Assembly (NCBI RefSeq): GCF_013114545.1 | Contig: NZ_VTXI01000017.1 | Coordinates: forward strand, 39,706 to 103,705 | Length of the DNA stretch: 64,000 nucleotides | Reading direction: 5' to 3' | DNA from: Vibrio sp. RE86 | GTDB taxonomy: Bacteria; Pseudomonadota; Gammaproteobacteria; Enterobacterales; Vibrionaceae | Shown here: positions 1 to 7,733 of the stretch, piece after piece | Layout: each line of letters begins with the position of its first letter | Numbering within the stretch: position 1 is the first letter of the stretch | Position numbers and translations under genes: made by a program | The notes under the pieces: generated by a model | The model's input: the letters and a program-made list of their open reading frames with translations, nothing else | Databases searched by the model: none | Told to the model about the DNA's origin: nothing

Positions 1-1
1 T

Positions 2-238
2 GTTGCGATTCTGATGATGTCTGGCCTAGTGAGCGTTGATTGGCGTGATCTAACAGAAGCAGCACCTGTTGTTGTGACCTGTCTTCTAATGCCACTGACT
101 TACTCAATTGCTGAAGGTATCGCACTTGGCTTTATCTCTTACGCGGCAATTAAACTGCTAAGTGGTAAAGGTCGTGAAGTCTCTATTAGTGTATGGGTAC
201 TGTCGGCAGTGTTTATCTTCAAATATCTAGTCGCTTAA
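2..238 (+). CDS. NCS2-family purine/uracil permease, C-terminal fragment
   Basis: Only the last 78 codons or so lie in the window; the gene enters from the left edge in frame 2. The fragment has two hydrophobic helices (around VVVTCLLMPLTYSIAEGIALG and VWVLSAVFIFKYLV) and the stretch MPLTYSIAEGIALGFI, typical of the end of NCS2 (nucleobase:cation symporter 2) permeases of the AdeP/GhxP type. Family members import adenine, guanine/hypoxanthine or related bases across the inner membrane. The substrate cannot be told from this end. It is followed by a strong terminator and then gpt, so uptake and salvage of purines sit side by side. Confidence 0.8.
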   Translation, partial: VAILMMSGLVSVDWRDLTEAAPVVVTCLLMPLTYSIAEGIALGFISYAAIKLLSGKGREVSISVWVLSAVFIFKYLVA

Positions 239-275
239 TTATCAACTTGGTGAATTCACGTTAGAAGTGTTAGAC

Positions 276-315
276 ATCGCCATAGTGGTTTTCTCCACTA
301 TGGCGATTATTTTTG
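276..315 (+). terminator. Intrinsic terminator of the permease gene
   Basis: A 13-bp perfect stem (276-288 with 295-307) with a six-base loop is followed by TTATTTTTGTC. It separates the permease from the gpt promoter. Confidence 0.9.
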
Positions 316-335
316 TCTAGGGTATGAACTCTTCA

Positions 336-364
336 TTGGTATTATGCGCCGCATTCGGTAGAAT
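336..364 (+). promoter_or_regulatory. Predicted gpt promoter
   Basis: TTGGTA at 336-341 and TAGAAT at 359-364 are separated by 17 bp. The spacing is ideal and the hexamers are fair sigma-70 matches. A start near 371 would give a leader of about 107 nt. Confidence 0.5.
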
Positions 365-376
365 AAACGTTTGCGT
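361..376 (-). promoter_or_regulatory. PurR-like operator over the gpt promoter
   Basis: The minus-strand sequence ACGCAAACGTTTATTC matches the first 12 positions of the E. coli PurR consensus ACGCAAACGTTTTCGT. It overlaps the -10 and start region of the predicted gpt promoter, where a repressor would act. Function is inferred from the match and the purine-salvage gene downstream. Confidence 0.6.
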
Positions 377-377
377 A

Positions 378-460
378 GCTTTTCCCCGAACTTGCCTGTT
401 GCAATCGTGACGACTGGCCATAAGGCCGTTTTGACGTTTTGTGGGGATGCAGATTTTTAA
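378..460 (+). other. Structured 5' leader of gpt
   Basis: The leader contains TCCCC (382-386) complementary to GGGGA (about 442-446) enclosing a GGCC-ATAA-GGCC hairpin near 417-426. This could fold into a multibranched or long stem structure. I do not recognise a known riboswitch. The leader has no T-tract, so control, if any, would more likely be translational. Confidence 0.3.
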
Positions 461-477
461 ATTATTAGGTTATTACA

Positions 478-942
478 ATGGCTAAAAAATTCGTTATCAC
501 TTGGGACCAAATGCACACTCTTTGTCGTGAATTGGCAGAGAAACAAATGCCAGCAGAGCAGTGGAAAGGCATTTGGGCTGTAAGCCGTGGTGGTCTGGTT
601 CCTGGCGCTATTCTGGCTCGTGAGCTAGGTATTCGCCACGTTGATACAGTATGTATCTCTAGCTACGATCATGATCACCAGCGTGATATGACCGTTGTTA
701 AAGCACCAGAAGGTGACGGCGAAGGCTTCCTAATTGTTGAAGACCTAGTAGACAGTGGTGACACGGCACGTAAACTTCGTGAAATGTACCCTAAAGCAAA
801 AATTATCGCGGTATGTGCTAAACCTGCTGGTGTTGAGCTACTGGACGATTACGTACTAGATATCGCTCAAGATACTTGGATTGAGCAGCCTTGGGATATG
901 GCGCTTCAGTACATTGAGCCAGTAAATCGCAAGCAGAAGTAA
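478..942 (+). CDS. gpt: Xanthine-guanine phosphoribosyltransferase
   Basis: Gpt joins guanine, xanthine or hypoxanthine to PRPP to give GMP, XMP or IMP in purine salvage; it acts in the cytoplasm, often close to the membrane. The 154-aa length is normal for the family. The PRPP-binding motif of type I phosphoribosyltransferases, FLIVEDLVDSGDTA, is at residues 84-97, and SRGGLVPG at 36-43 is the conserved substrate loop. It is a single-gene unit: its own promoter with a PurR-like box and a leader upstream, and a terminator downstream. The order gpt-frsA-crl is as in E. coli. Identification is secure. Confidence 0.97.
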   Translation: MAKKFVITWDQMHTLCRELAEKQMPAEQWKGIWAVSRGGLVPGAILARELGIRHVDTVCISSYDHDHQRDMTVVKAPEGDGEGFLIVEDLVDSGDTARKLREMYPKAKIIAVCAKPAGVELLDDYVLDIAQDTWIEQPWDMALQYIEPVNRKQK

Positions 943-974
943 TCATTTCGGTAAAATACCGTCGGTTTCTTGAT

Positions 975-1003
975 AAATGACCCTTTATTGGGTCATTTTT
1001 TTT
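975..1003 (+). terminator. Intrinsic terminator of gpt
   Basis: AAATGACCC pairs with GGGTCATTT across a short TTTATT-type loop, followed by a run of T. Confidence 0.88.
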
Positions 1004-1042
1004 ATTACTATTTAGAAAACGAATTTAACTTAGGTCTTTTCC

Positions 1043-2290
1043 ATGTCTGAGGAAGTCAGCAAGAACCTTTCTGAAACGTTATTTGCCAATCATAAACAAG
1101 CAAAGGAAACTTCTGGTTTAACGCGTTATATGCCGACCAGTGAAACCTTTCTTGATGAAAAGCAGAAGAAAGAGGGGCACAAATGGTATCGCAACCTGCG
1201 TCGTATGCAGTGGTCATGGCAAGGTCTTGATCCAATAGAGATTGAAGCGGTGCTTGCCAAAATAGCGGCTTCTAAGCATTCGCGTACTAACGACCAATGG
1301 CTTGATACTGTCATGGGTTACCACAGTGGTAACTGGACATATGAATGGACTAAGTTAGGCATGCTTCATCAAAAGCGCTCAGCGACACTGAAAGGTGAAG
1401 AAGCAGCCGATGAGATGTTTAATGCTTCTTTGTGCTTTAGTATTGCGGGTTATCCTCACATCAAAAACGACAACTTAGCGATACAAGCTCAAGTGTTAGC
1501 GAGTAATGCTTACATTGAAGCAGCCAATAAGACTAAGTACATTGTGAAGCGCATCGAAGTTCCCTATCAGAAGAAGACGATTGTTGCGCATCTGCACCTT
1601 ACGAGCACCGACAAACCTCAACCAGTCGTCATAGTAAGTGCGGGTTTAGACAGCCTTCAAACGGATATGTGGGGATTGTTCCGTGACCATCTGGCGAAGA
1701 AAAACATCGCAATGTTGACCGTCGACATGCCGTCAATTGGTCACAATACTCATTGGAACCTGACGGAAGATACCTCGGTTTTACACCAAGCAGTACTGAA
1801 CGAGCTATACCATATTCCTTACGTTGACCATCACCGTGTTGGGCTGATCGGTTTCCGCTTTGGTGGCAATGCGATGGTACGGTTGTCATTTATCGAACAA
1901 GAGAAGATTAAAGCGTGTGTCTCTCTGGGTGCGCCGATTCATGATGTGCTCTCATCGCCAGAAAAGCTAAAGAAAATGCCCAAGATGTACCTCGATGTAT
2001 TGGCCTCACGTTTAGGAAAAAGCCCAGTTGATATTCATAGTTTGTCTGGGCAACTTATGGCGTGGTCATTGAAGGTTCAAGGCATCTTGGCAAGTCGAAA
2101 AACGCGCGTTCCAATTCTTGCAATGAGTTTAGAGAATGATCCAGTTTCTCCCTTTAGTGATAATCAATTAGTCGCAGTTTACAGTGACTATGGTAAAGCG
2201 AAGAAAATCAGCTCTAAAACAATTACACAAGGGTATGAGCAATCCCTCGATTTGGCGATAAAGTGGTTGGAGGACGAGTTAATTAGATGA
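1043..2290 (+). CDS. frsA: FrsA (YafA), alpha/beta-hydrolase-fold fermentation/respiration switch protein
   Basis: The 415-aa protein matches FrsA, known in enteric bacteria and Vibrio vulnificus to bind dephosphorylated EIIA-Glc of the PTS and to shift metabolism toward fermentation. The N-terminal 160 residues are a helical cap and the rest is an alpha/beta-hydrolase fold. The nucleophile elbow normally GxSxG reads GFRFGG (about 270-275), so the usual serine is replaced by Arg272; this is also the FrsA pattern in E. coli. A reported pyruvate decarboxylase activity in V. vulnificus has been disputed, so the biochemical activity is open. It is transcribed after the gpt terminator, ahead of crl. 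Confidence 0.93.
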   Translation: MSEEVSKNLSETLFANHKQAKETSGLTRYMPTSETFLDEKQKKEGHKWYRNLRRMQWSWQGLDPIEIEAVLAKIAASKHSRTNDQWLDTVMGYHSGNWTYEWTKLGMLHQKRSATLKGEEAADEMFNASLCFSIAGYPHIKNDNLAIQAQVLASNAYIEAANKTKYIVKRIEVPYQKKTIVAHLHLTSTDKPQPVVIVSAGLDSLQTDMWGLFRDHLAKKNIAMLTVDMPSIGHNTHWNLTEDTSVLHQAVLNELYHIPYVDHHRVGLIGFRFGGNAMVRLSFIEQEKIKACVSLGAPIHDVLSSPEKLKKMPKMYLDVLASRLGKSPVDIHSLSGQLMAWSLKVQGILASRKTRVPILAMSLENDPVSPFSDNQLVAVYSDYGKAKKISSKTITQGYEQSLDLAIKWLEDELIR

Positions 2291-2389
2291 CTTTTCAACT
2301 AATTTAGACAACACTTAAGTAATGCGCTACCCAATCTATTTAGTCCGTAGTGCGTATAACAAAAAAGTAAATGAATATGGAGATTCATT

Positions 2390-2779
2390 ATGTCTGAACA
2401 GACGAAAAGTCCGACACATTATCGCTTGCTAACAACTCTTAGGGCTATTGGCCCATACCTACGTGAATCACAAAGTGAAGATGGTTCTTATCTTTTTGAC
2501 TGCCTATCGGTGTGTGTGAATGATAAGAAGTCTCCTGAACAACGTGAGTTTTGGGGATGGTGGTTAGAACTTGAAAAGCGCGGTGATGTGTTTGAAGCAC
2601 GTTATCGTTCTGGTCTTTACGATGTTACTGGTGAGTGGCAAGACAAGGCGCTGCCTAAGAAAGCGGTGCAAGATGTCACGAAAACTCAAGAAGTCTTCCA
2701 CCAAAAACTGCTAGATACTTTACAAAGCGAGTTTGAAATTTCGGTCGAGATTCATAAAGAATCTGTCGAATTCGTCTAA
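2390..2779 (+). CDS. crl: Sigma factor-binding protein Crl
   Basis: Crl binds the stationary-phase sigma factor RpoS and helps it associate with core RNA polymerase. The 129-aa product has the family's N-terminal YRLLTTLRAIGPYLRE stretch and the conserved FWGWWLELEKRGDVFEARYR core (about residues 51-70), rich in aromatic residues used for sigma-S contact. A GGAG ribosome-binding site lies just upstream of the ATG. It is followed by a strong terminator, so it ends its unit. Location after frsA and before proBA matches E. coli apart from the missing phoE. Confidence 0.93.
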   Translation: MSEQTKSPTHYRLLTTLRAIGPYLRESQSEDGSYLFDCLSVCVNDKKSPEQREFWGWWLELEKRGDVFEARYRSGLYDVTGEWQDKALPKKAVQDVTKTQEVFHQKLLDTLQSEFEISVEIHKESVEFV

Positions 2780-2806
2780 ATTCTTATAGCTTTTGTTCCT
2801 AACGAT

Positions 2807-2834
2807 TAAAAAGGCGCTCTTCAGCGCCTTTTCT
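2807..2834 (+). terminator. Intrinsic terminator of crl
   Basis: AAAAGGCGCT-CTTC-AGCGCCTTTT hairpin with T-rich tail. Confidence 0.9.
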
Positions 2835-2946
2835 ACTTGTGAATTTTCTATTTGATTGCTAAAACATCAGGTCTAATCAATTTTGCTCATTTATCAATAG
2901 CGAGCAGGGTTGTGAAGGTTTGTATTCACTTCATAGTAGAAAGGCA

Positions 2947-4080
2947 ATGACTCAAGAAAGCGGAAATACCACACAGTCTCAAACTGTGGTGGTTAAACTA
3001 GGTACTAGTGTTTTAACTGGTGGTACGTTGGCGTTAGATCGCGCTCATATGGTTGAGCTAGTACGTCAATGTGCAGAACTTAAAAAACAAGGCCACTCAG
3101 TGGTTATGGTTTCGTCAGGCGCAATTGCGGCTGGCCGTGAACACCTAGGTTACCCCGCACTGCCCAACTCTATGGCAAGCAAACAACTTTTGGCCGCAGT
3201 TGGTCAAAGTCAATTGATTCAAACATGGGAATCGCTGTTTGCTATCTATGGTCTGAAAATTGGTCAGATGCTTTTAACACGCGCTGATCTCGAAGATCGT
3301 GAACGATTCTTAAATGCCCGAGATACCATTAATGCACTTGTTGAAAACGACATTATTCCCGTAGTGAACGAGAACGATGCCGTTGCAACGAGTGAGATCA
3401 AAGTAGGTGATAACGATAACCTGTCTGCATTGGTTGGGATCTTATGTGGCGCTGACAAGCTTTTGCTGCTGACGGATCAGAAAGGTCTATTTACTGCCGA
3501 TCCTCGTAAAGACCCAAATGCTGAGTTGATCAAAGAAGTAAAAACCATCGACGACACTTTGCGTAAAATCGCAGGTGGCAGCGGCACCACTCTAGGTACT
3601 GGCGGCATGGCGACAAAACTGCAAGCTGCCGATATTGCTCGCCGAGCGGGTATTGAAGTTATCATCGCAGCGGGCAGTGCACCCAATGTCGTGTTTGACT
3701 CTTTAGGCGAACAGCCACAAGGCACTCGCTTTTTACCGTGTGAAGAGGCACTAGAAAACCGTAAACGTTGGATTCTTGCTGGCCCTGCTGCATCTGGCGA
3801 TATCGTTATTGATGACGGTGCTGTCAATGCTGTGATTGGTAAAGGAAGTAGCCTATTAGCCAAAGGCGTGACCAGTGTCAGTGGCGAGTTTGCACGTGGT
3901 GATGTTGTTCGTGTGACGGCTCAAAATGGTCAGCTCGTTGCGCGTGGTATTGCAAGTTACTCTAGTCAAGATATGGCAAAAATCGTTGGCAAACACAGTA
4001 AAGATATTATTGATATTTTAGGTTATGACTACGGCAGTGAAGTTCTGCATCGTGATGACATGGTCGTAATCCAAGAGTAA
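2947..4080 (+). CDS. proB: Glutamate 5-kinase
   Basis: ProB phosphorylates L-glutamate to gamma-glutamyl phosphate, the first and feedback-controlled step of proline synthesis. The 377-aa product has the amino-acid kinase domain (VVVKLGTSVLTGG at 14-26, Lys17 expected to contact ATP; SSGAIAAG and the NENDAV substrate loop) and a C-terminal PUA domain from about residue 280. I chose the ATG at 2947 because an AAAGG ribosome-binding site precedes it; an in-frame TTG at 2920 would add nine unlikely residues. proA follows after 10 bp, forming the usual proBA operon, where ProB and ProA form a complex to protect the labile intermediate. Confidence 0.97.
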   Translation: MTQESGNTTQSQTVVVKLGTSVLTGGTLALDRAHMVELVRQCAELKKQGHSVVMVSSGAIAAGREHLGYPALPNSMASKQLLAAVGQSQLIQTWESLFAIYGLKIGQMLLTRADLEDRERFLNARDTINALVENDIIPVVNENDAVATSEIKVGDNDNLSALVGILCGADKLLLLTDQKGLFTADPRKDPNAELIKEVKTIDDTLRKIAGGSGTTLGTGGMATKLQAADIARRAGIEVIIAAGSAPNVVFDSLGEQPQGTRFLPCEEALENRKRWILAGPAASGDIVIDDGAVNAVIGKGSSLLAKGVTSVSGEFARGDVVRVTAQNGQLVARGIASYSSQDMAKIVGKHSKDIIDILGYDYGSEVLHRDDMVVIQE

Positions 4081-4090
4081 GGAAAGAAAA

Positions 4091-5341
4091 GTGGAATTGA
4101 TTTCTATGGGAATCGCTGCCAAAGAGGCGGCATTCCAGCTGGCAACAGCATCGACAGCACAAAAAAACCAAGCACTCGCGATTATCGCTGATGAGCTAGA
4201 AGCAAACGCAGAAGTGATTCTTGCGGCGAATGCGAAAGATATTGAAAAAGGCCGTGAAGCTGGCTTAACAGAGGCACTACTTGACCGTTTGCTATTAAAC
4301 ACAGAACGCTTAACTGGCATCGCAAATGATGTACGTAACGTTATTAGCCTAAACGATCCTGTGGGCAGTGAACTGGACAGTAAAGTGCTTGAAAATGGTA
4401 TGTCTCTGTCTCGTCGCCGCGTGCCACTCGGTGTGGTGGGAGTTATTTACGAAGCTCGTCCAAATGTGACGATCGACATTGCAGCTCTTTGTCTAAAAAC
4501 GGGTAATGCGAGCATCCTACGTGGTGGTAAAGAGACCTTTTTCTCCAACATGGAGTTGGTGAAAGTGATCCAATCGGCACTGTCAAAAGCGGGTTTACCA
4601 GCAGCGTCAGTTCAATACATTGAAAAGCCAGATCGTGAGCTAGTATCTCAGCTACTTAAGCTCGATGAGTATGTGGACATGATCATCCCTCGTGGTGGTG
4701 CTGGTCTGCATAAGATGTGTAAAGAGAACAGTACTATTCCAGTGATTATTGGTGGATTTGGTATCAGTCATATCTTTGTTGACGAAAGTGCAGACCTCGC
4801 TAAGTCACTGGATGTGGTTGAGAACTCGAAGGTGCAACGTCCATCAGCATGTAACTCTCTAGATACTCTGTTAGTCCATGAAAAGGTCGCGGCAGAGTTT
4901 TTACCTATGCTGGCTCAGCGACTCAGTGACAAAGTGGCATTCGTTGCAGCTCCAAACGCTAAAGAGTTCTTGGCGCAAGCGAATGAGGTGCGTGATGCGG
5001 GCGAGGGTGACTTTGATACTGAGTGGCTAAGTTACACATTGGGTGTGAAAGTGGTAGCTGATGTAAATGAAGCGGTTGATCACATGCGTGTTCATAACGC
5101 GAGCCACTCAGATGCCATCATGACCAACAGCCTTGAAAACTCAGAGCTATTCATCAACTCAGTGGGTTCTGCGGCCGTTTATGTTAACGCATCAACCCGT
5201 TTTACTGATGGCGCTCAGTTTGGTTTAGGCGCTGAAGTGGCAGTGTCTACTCAGAAGCTGCATGCACGTGGTCCAATGGGTCTTGAAGAGCTAACAAGCT
5301 ACAAGTGGGTCGGTAAAGCAAACTACTTGCCGCGCAGTTAA
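4091..5341 (+). CDS. proA: Gamma-glutamyl phosphate reductase
   Basis: ProA reduces gamma-glutamyl phosphate to glutamate semialdehyde with NADPH, which cyclises toward proline. The 416-aa aldehyde-dehydrogenase-fold protein carries the catalytic cysteine in QRPSACNSLDTLL (Cys254) and the conserved RVPLGVVGVIYEARPNVT segment. The start is GTG at 4091, preceded by GGAAAG; it gives MELISMGIAAKEA, which aligns with the E. coli N-terminus, whereas the ATG at 4106 would drop five residues. It ends in a strong terminator. Confidence 0.97.
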   Translation: MELISMGIAAKEAAFQLATASTAQKNQALAIIADELEANAEVILAANAKDIEKGREAGLTEALLDRLLLNTERLTGIANDVRNVISLNDPVGSELDSKVLENGMSLSRRRVPLGVVGVIYEARPNVTIDIAALCLKTGNASILRGGKETFFSNMELVKVIQSALSKAGLPAASVQYIEKPDRELVSQLLKLDEYVDMIIPRGGAGLHKMCKENSTIPVIIGGFGISHIFVDESADLAKSLDVVENSKVQRPSACNSLDTLLVHEKVAAEFLPMLAQRLSDKVAFVAAPNAKEFLAQANEVRDAGEGDFDTEWLSYTLGVKVVADVNEAVDHMRVHNASHSDAIMTNSLENSELFINSVGSAAVYVNASTRFTDGAQFGLGAEVAVSTQKLHARGPMGLEELTSYKWVGKANYLPRS

Positions 5342-5364
5342 CAAAAACTGAACGATTTTGTTTG

Positions 5365-5398
5365 AAAAAGGGGCTATCTAGCCCCTTTTGTTTTCTTG
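5365..5398 (+). terminator. Intrinsic terminator of proBA
   Basis: AAAAAGGGGCT-ATCT-AGCCCCTTTTG hairpin with T-rich tail. Confidence 0.9.
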
Positions 5399-5444
5399 TC
5401 TTAATCAAATCCGCTACACTGTGTGGCACTTATATGGAGGTGAT

Positions 5445-5894
5445 ATGCATTGTCCTTTTTGTTCTGAGAACGACACCAAAGTGATCGATTCTCGTCTGGT
5501 TGCTGATGGCCATCAAGTCCGTCGTCGTCGCCAGTGTTTAGCGTGTAGTGAACGATTCACCACTTTTGAAACCGCTGAGCTGGTTATGCCAAGAGTGATC
5601 AAATCGAATGGCAATAGAGAGCCGTTCAATGAAGATAAGATGGTCGGTGGCTTGCAACGTGCTTTAGAGAAAAGACCAGTCAGTGCAGATGCCGTTGATG
5701 TTTCAATCAGCCTTATTAAGTCTCAGCTTCGTGCCACGGGTGAACGAGAAGTTCCAAGCGAGATGATTGGTAACCTTGTTATGGATCAGCTAAAAGAGCT
5801 TGATAAAGTCGCTTATATCCGTTTCGCCTCGGTGTACCGCAGCTTTGAAGATATTCGTGAGTTTGGCGAAGAGATCGCTCGACTAGAAGATTAA
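5445..5894 (+). CDS. nrdR: Transcriptional repressor NrdR
   Basis: NrdR represses ribonucleotide reductase genes by binding NrdR boxes and sensing ATP/dATP. The 149-aa length equals E. coli NrdR. Cys3, Cys6, Cys31 and Cys34 (CPFC and CLAC) form the zinc ribbon; the ATP-cone domain covers about residues 49-139. The start at 5445 is set by the zinc ribbon beginning at MHCPFC and the GGAGGTG ribosome-binding site; upstream in-frame codons are not needed. ribD starts 12 bp after the stop, so nrdR heads the riboflavin operon as in many gammaproteobacteria. Confidence 0.96.
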   Translation: MHCPFCSENDTKVIDSRLVADGHQVRRRRQCLACSERFTTFETAELVMPRVIKSNGNREPFNEDKMVGGLQRALEKRPVSADAVDVSISLIKSQLRATGEREVPSEMIGNLVMDQLKELDKVAYIRFASVYRSFEDIREFGEEIARLED

Positions 5895-5906
5895 CGGTTA
5901 CACCTC

Positions 5907-7013
5907 ATGTCCCTATTTACTCCTCTAGATTACCAAATGATGTCGCGAGCCATTGAATTGGCTAAAGGCGGCATCTATACCACCGCCCCAAACCCTAATG
6001 TGGGCTGTGTCATTACTCGTAATGGTGAGATTGTCGGTGAAGGCTTTCACTACCGTGCTGGTGAGCCTCATGCAGAAGTTCACGCAATGCGTATAGCAGG
6101 TAATAAAACGGTAGGTGCGACAGCCTACGTAACACTAGAGCCGTGTTCGCATTATGGGCGAACACCACCATGTGCTGAAGGCTTAATCAAAGCTAAAGTT
6201 GCTAAAGTCATTTGTGCAATGGTAGATCCGAACCCTCAAGTTGCAGGTCGTGGGATTAAAATGCTGCGTGATGCGGGGATTGAAGTCCAAATCGGGTTGC
6301 TAGAACAAGATGCACTTGCTCTAAACCCTGCTTTCATCAAGACAATGAAAACAGGAATGCCATTTGTTCAGTTAAAGATGGCGGCAAGCCTCGACGGGCA
6401 AACTGCGTTAGCCAATGGTGAGAGTCAGTGGATTACGTCTGCCTGTGCTCGTCAAGATGTTCAAAAGTATCGAGCCCTTAGCGGCGCTATCTTATCGACT
6501 AGCCAAACCGTCATAGAAGACAATGCTTCATTGAATGTTCGCTGGGACGATCTGCCAAATTCTCTTCAATCGCATTATCCGCAATCAGAACTAAGACAGC
6601 CAGTACGTGTAATTCTAGATAGACAAAATCGTCTTACTCCAGAACTTAAGCTGTTTGAAACTGACGGTGAACGTTTGCTCGTCTCTGATGGTGGAGATAT
6701 TGAACCGCAGCTTAATGATGGCAATCAGATCGATCTTGAAGCGACGCTCAAAACCTTGGTTCAAACTCATGGCGTTAATCACATTTGGGTTGAAGCGGGA
6801 GCGACGTTAGCGAGCAGCCTTCTTAAACAAGGTTTGGTCGATGAGCTAATTGTTTACTTAGCTCCTAAGATTATGGGGAGCGATGGTCGTGGTTTACTTG
6901 GTGCTTTAGGGCTAGAGTCGATGACTGACGCGACCGATCTTGAGTTTAAAGATGTACGACAAGTCGGTAAGGATATACGTATCGTTGCCACATTAAAGAA
7001 TAAAGAAGTGTAG
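5907..7013 (+). CDS. ribD: Bifunctional riboflavin deaminase/reductase RibD
   Basis: RibD performs the second and third steps after GTP cyclohydrolase II: deamination of the pyrimidine and reduction of the ribosyl side chain. The 368-aa protein has an N-terminal zinc deaminase domain with PHAEVHA and PCSHYGRTPPCAE (about residues 55-95) and a C-terminal reductase domain from about 150 (QLKMAASLDGQTA; GLVDELIVYLAPKIMG). It is two bases from ribE, so the two are cotranscribed and probably translationally coupled. Confidence 0.96.
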   Translation: MSLFTPLDYQMMSRAIELAKGGIYTTAPNPNVGCVITRNGEIVGEGFHYRAGEPHAEVHAMRIAGNKTVGATAYVTLEPCSHYGRTPPCAEGLIKAKVAKVICAMVDPNPQVAGRGIKMLRDAGIEVQIGLLEQDALALNPAFIKTMKTGMPFVQLKMAASLDGQTALANGESQWITSACARQDVQKYRALSGAILSTSQTVIEDNASLNVRWDDLPNSLQSHYPQSELRQPVRVILDRQNRLTPELKLFETDGERLLVSDGGDIEPQLNDGNQIDLEATLKTLVQTHGVNHIWVEAGATLASSLLKQGLVDELIVYLAPKIMGSDGRGLLGALGLESMTDATDLEFKDVRQVGKDIRIVATLKNKEV

Positions 7014-7015
7014 TT

Positions 7016-7669
7016 ATGTTTACAGGTATTGTTGAAGCAGTAGGCACTTTGGCTGCGATTACGCCAAAAGGCGAAGATATTAGTGTGACGGTGAACGTAG
7101 GCAAACTGGATATGGCCGACGTAAAGTTAGGTGACAGCATTGCGACCAATGGTGTTTGTCTGACTGTCGTCGATTTTACAGAGTCGAGCTACACCGCTGA
7201 CCTATCGCTAGAGACCTTAAAGAAAACCGGCTTCGCTGATTACCAAGCGGGTGACAAAGTGAACCTTGAAAAAGCCATGTTGCCGACGACACGTTTTGGC
7301 GGTCACATTGTGTCGGGTCATGTCGATGGCGTGGGTGAGATAGTTGAGCGAAACATGGTTGGACGAGCCATAGAGTTTTGGGTCTCTATGCCAGAAGAGA
7401 TCACTCGATATGTTGCGGAAAAAGGCTCGATTACCGTTGATGGTATTAGTCTAACTGTGAATGATCTTCGTAAGAATGCATTCAAATTAACGATTGTTCC
7501 TCACACGGGTGAAGAGACGACTATCGCCGACTTCCATGTCGGGCGAAAAGTGAACCTAGAAGTTGATGTGCTTGCTCGTTATATGGAGCGACTCCTCAAC
7601 ACTCAGCGTGATCAGCAACCTGAATCACGCATTACGATGGAATTTTTACAACAAAACGGTTTCGCATAA
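7016..7669 (+). CDS. ribE: Riboflavin synthase alpha chain
   Basis: This enzyme disproportionates two molecules of 6,7-dimethyl-8-ribityllumazine into riboflavin and the pyrimidine precursor. The 217-aa product begins MFTGIVEAVG, the family signature, and consists of two repeated lumazine-binding barrels (roughly 1-97 and 98-195; GGHIVSGHVDGVGEI begins the second half). It follows ribD by 2 bp; 64 bp separate it from ribBX. The gene is often called ribE in Vibrio and ribC in E. coli. Confidence 0.95.
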   Translation: MFTGIVEAVGTLAAITPKGEDISVTVNVGKLDMADVKLGDSIATNGVCLTVVDFTESSYTADLSLETLKKTGFADYQAGDKVNLEKAMLPTTRFGGHIVSGHVDGVGEIVERNMVGRAIEFWVSMPEEITRYVAEKGSITVDGISLTVNDLRKNAFKLTIVPHTGEETTIADFHVGRKVNLEVDVLARYMERLLNTQRDQQPESRITMEFLQQNGFA

Positions 7670-7733
7670 GCCGAAATCTGCTGAATTAAGAGCGAACCTT
7701 ACTTCGCTGATGCCATAAGATAGGAATAGCACG

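Noticed and set aside
7670..7733. Possible FMN riboswitch between ribE and ribBX
   Set aside because: The gap is only 64 bp and shows none of the conserved RFN stems.
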